The translations under genes were made by a program, and so were the position numbers. From NCBI GenBank assembly GCA_937902525.1, contig CALEKV010000228.1, positions 1 through 14,979 on the forward strand: a stretch of DNA of 14,979 nt, read 5' to 3'. The DNA is from an uncultured Candidatus Saccharibacteria bacterium (GTDB taxonomy: Bacteria > Patescibacteriota > Saccharimonadia > Saccharimonadales > Saccharimonadaceae). Shown here piece by piece: positions 13,777 to 14,979 of the stretch. Within the stretch, counting starts at the first letter, position 1. Each line of letters starts with the position of its first letter. The notes under the pieces were generated by a model. It ran no database searches. It was not told where the DNA came from and saw only the letters and a list, made by a program, of their open reading frames with translations.

Positions 13777-14529
13777 CTACACGCCCAGTAGCTTAATCAC
13801 AAGCCCCACTAACACAATACCCGCCACTAGCACCGCCGCTTGCATGGAACCTAATTTGCGCGGTTGTTCGTGAATATCAGGGATAATGTCACTCGCCGCT
13901 ATATAAATGAATATACCACTAGTAATCGCAAGCAACTCCGCTTCGGGGATTGGGAACGAGTCATTCGCAAGATAGGTAACCGTGGCAGCCAACAGCGTAC
14001 CCGCAGCCGTCAAAACGTTTGCTAGCACCACCTTTTTGTCGCGCCAGCCCCGGCTTAACAAAATGCCAAACGTGCCGAGTTCTTTAGGGATTTCGTGCGC
14101 GCTCACCGCCAGAGTAGTAATCAAACCAGTGGCTGGGTTGACCAAAAAGCTTGCTCCAATCGCCACGCCGTCAATCATGTTGTGCAGCAAGTCACCAACC
14201 ATCACTAAATTACCTTGGTGCTTTTGGCTGTGCTTCACATCGATATCATGGTCATGGTGATGATGGAACCAGCCGGCCAAGCGTTCGAGCACAAAAAAGG
14301 CCGTAAACCCTACTAAGGCCCAAACTAGCATGCTGCGAGCATCGCCTAATTCAAAACTTTCCGGTAGTAAATCAAAAAATGCCGCCGCCAGTAGCGCCCC
14401 GGCGCCAAAGGGCAGTGCAAGGTGCACGGCCCGCGCCCGCTTGGTTTTGGTTAGCAAAATTAACGCGCCGCCAAGCAAACTAATAGCGCTGCCGGCCAAA
14501 ATGGCTATTATCATGAGCGTGATTGTCAT
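13777..14529 (-). CDS. ZIP-family divalent metal transporter
   Basis: A 250-residue membrane protein with about eight helices. The ZIP signature is intact: HNMIDGVAIGASF in helix IV (His and Asp metal ligands) and AHEIPKELG in helix V. Between helices III and IV lies a His-rich cytoplasmic loop HHHHDHDIDVKHSQKH, typical of zinc or iron transport in this family. It should import zinc or another divalent cation (Fe, Mn) into the cytoplasm; some members work in the other direction, and the sequence does not decide. It is transcribed alone from a leaderless-type promoter, and is divergent from the last gene in the window. Confidence 0.92.
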   Translation of the reverse strand: MTITLMIIAILAGSAISLLGGALILLTKTKRARAVHLALPFGAGALLAAAFFDLLPESFELGDARSMLVWALVGFTAFFVLERLAGWFHHHHDHDIDVKHSQKHQGNLVMVGDLLHNMIDGVAIGASFLVNPATGLITTLAVSAHEIPKELGTFGILLSRGWRDKKVVLANVLTAAGTLLAATVTYLANDSFPIPEAELLAITSGIFIYIAASDIIPDIHEQPRKLGSMQAAVLVAGIVLVGLVIKLLGV

Positions 14530-14536
14530 TAGGATA

Positions 14537-14545
14537 ATTTTAGCA
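14537..14545 (-). promoter_or_regulatory. Extended -10 of the ZIP gene, leaderless start
   Basis: On the minus strand TGC-TAAAAT; the expected start, 14530, is one base before the ATG at 14529. No Shine-Dalgarno and no clear -35. Confidence 0.6.
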
Positions 14546-14550
14546 TACTA

Positions 14551-14579
14551 TTGCTTGTGGCATCTTTTTGTTATATAAT
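14551..14579 (+). promoter_or_regulatory. Promoter of the 108-aa protein gene
   Basis: TTGCTT (14551-14556), a 17-base spacer, TATAAT (14574-14579). Start near 14586, leader of about 58 nt. It lies back to back with the ZIP promoter. Confidence 0.6.
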
Positions 14580-14589
14580 AAATATAAGC

Positions 14590-14612
14590 TTGGTGCATAT
14601 TTCTTGCACCAA
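14590..14612 (+). promoter_or_regulatory. 5' leader stem-loop
   Basis: TTGGTGCA (14590-14597) and TGCACCAA (14605-14612) pair perfectly over 8 bases with a 7-base loop. The stem starts about 4 bases from the predicted transcript 5' end, well before the Shine-Dalgarno. Such a hairpin can stabilise an mRNA; it could also be a protein-binding operator in the DNA. Confidence 0.55.
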
Positions 14613-14643
14613 ACGCACCTTACACGACAAGAGGGGAGTTAAA

Positions 14644-14970
14644 ATGTCTAAGGTCACCGTCAGCCCTGAAGAAGAGCTACAGGACGTGATCACGCAGACC
14701 ATCAACACGCTCAGGGACGCGAACGTTCCCCTGCAAAACGGACGGTCCATCCCGTTCATGGCCAACTGGTACCTGACAGACAAAGGCCTAGCCTTTGGCG
14801 ACACTCACGCTCCATATACAGTGAGAGCTTTCCTAAGCGAACAGGACGACGATTGGCTCCTCCGCGAAACCATTAAGCGGTTACATCAGCTGGCTCCAGT
14901 CAGCCGAGTCTGCCGAGATTGGCCCACGCCCTACCTATGCGCCGCACACCACGCGTATGCGGGGCATTAA
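14644..14970 (+). CDS. Hypothetical 108-aa soluble protein
   Basis: The ATG at 14644 (MSKVTVSPEEELQDV) is chosen over upstream in-frame starts because GAGGGGAG lies 6-8 bases before it; the upstream extension would overlap the promoter and leader hairpin. The protein is hydrophilic, without membrane helix or signal peptide: a predicted helix (residues 8-25), a mixed middle (SIPFMANWYLTDKGLAFGD), a helix (~72-90), and a Cys/His-containing end (CRDWPTPYLCAAHHAYAGH). I recognise no family. The three His and two Cys near the C-terminus could bind a metal, which would fit the ZIP transporter it faces, but that is speculation. Codons are G/C-rich compared with pth and ZIP. Confidence 0.55.
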   Translation: MSKVTVSPEEELQDVITQTINTLRDANVPLQNGRSIPFMANWYLTDKGLAFGDTHAPYTVRAFLSEQDDDWLLRETIKRLHQLAPVSRVCRDWPTPYLCAAHHAYAGH

Positions 14971-14979
14971 AACATTGTA

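Noticed and set aside
14551..14643. 31-codon N-terminal extension of the last gene
   Set aside because: It would run through the -35/-10 boxes and the leader hairpin; a good Shine-Dalgarno precedes the ATG at 14644.
1..14979. CRISPR array, tRNA or rRNA genes
   Set aside because: No regularly spaced direct repeats, cloverleaf with T-loop GGTTC pattern, or rRNA-like stretch was seen.

Overview
The window looks like bacterial chromosome of mid GC content, standard genetic code, and compact gene layout. My best guess is a Patescibacteria/CPR genome, most likely a Candidatus Saccharibacteria (TM7)-like lineage. This rests on gene style only: a short HtpX-like protease, a Crp/Fnr protein without the cAMP pocket, histidine kinase and receiver proteins with proline-rich tails, and many promoters placed directly on the start codon. 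There is no rRNA or marker tree to settle it.

Layout. 1-1698: the 3' part of a MacB/FtsX-type ABC permease, followed by its ATPase gene, which is cut off after the Q-loop. 1707-2423: an antibiotic-type nucleotidyltransferase on the minus strand. 2424-3346: about 0.9 kb without an intact gene; it holds a decayed CdiA-C-like nuclease remnant, a 14-bp perfect hairpin, and a promoter-terminator pair that could make a ~130-nt RNA. 3347-6011: the HtpX protease (+), an Asn/Thr/Ser-rich exported repeat protein (-) and a Crp/Fnr-family regulator (-). 6362-6664: a small membrane protein. 6859-10179: a membrane histidine kinase with a PAS domain, then a receiver-only response regulator. 10186-13768: an RluB/RsuA-type pseudouridine synthase, the ribosome-assembly GTPase Der, an unknown membrane protein (-) and peptidyl-tRNA hydrolase. 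13777-14970: a ZIP metal transporter (-) and an unknown 108-aa protein.

Two patterns stand out. First, two near-perfect palindromes of the form TGTRA-N6-TYACA lie upstream of htpX and of the exported repeat protein. Each is centred at exactly -41.5 from the start point predicted by its -10 box, the class II activator position, and neither promoter has a -35 box. The Crp/Fnr gene next door carries the recognition-helix sequence SRETV expected for such sites. I read this as a local envelope regulon: one regulator driving a membrane-quality-control protease and a surface protein.

Second, at least five genes (nucleotidyltransferase, response regulator, der, pth, ZIP; possibly the pseudouridine synthase) have a -10 box only 6-10 nt from the ATG and no Shine-Dalgarno, so their mRNAs should be leaderless or nearly so. 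Others (htpX, the repeat protein, the 100-aa membrane protein, the last gene) have normal leaders with Shine-Dalgarno sequences. The split roughly follows housekeeping versus envelope or unknown functions.
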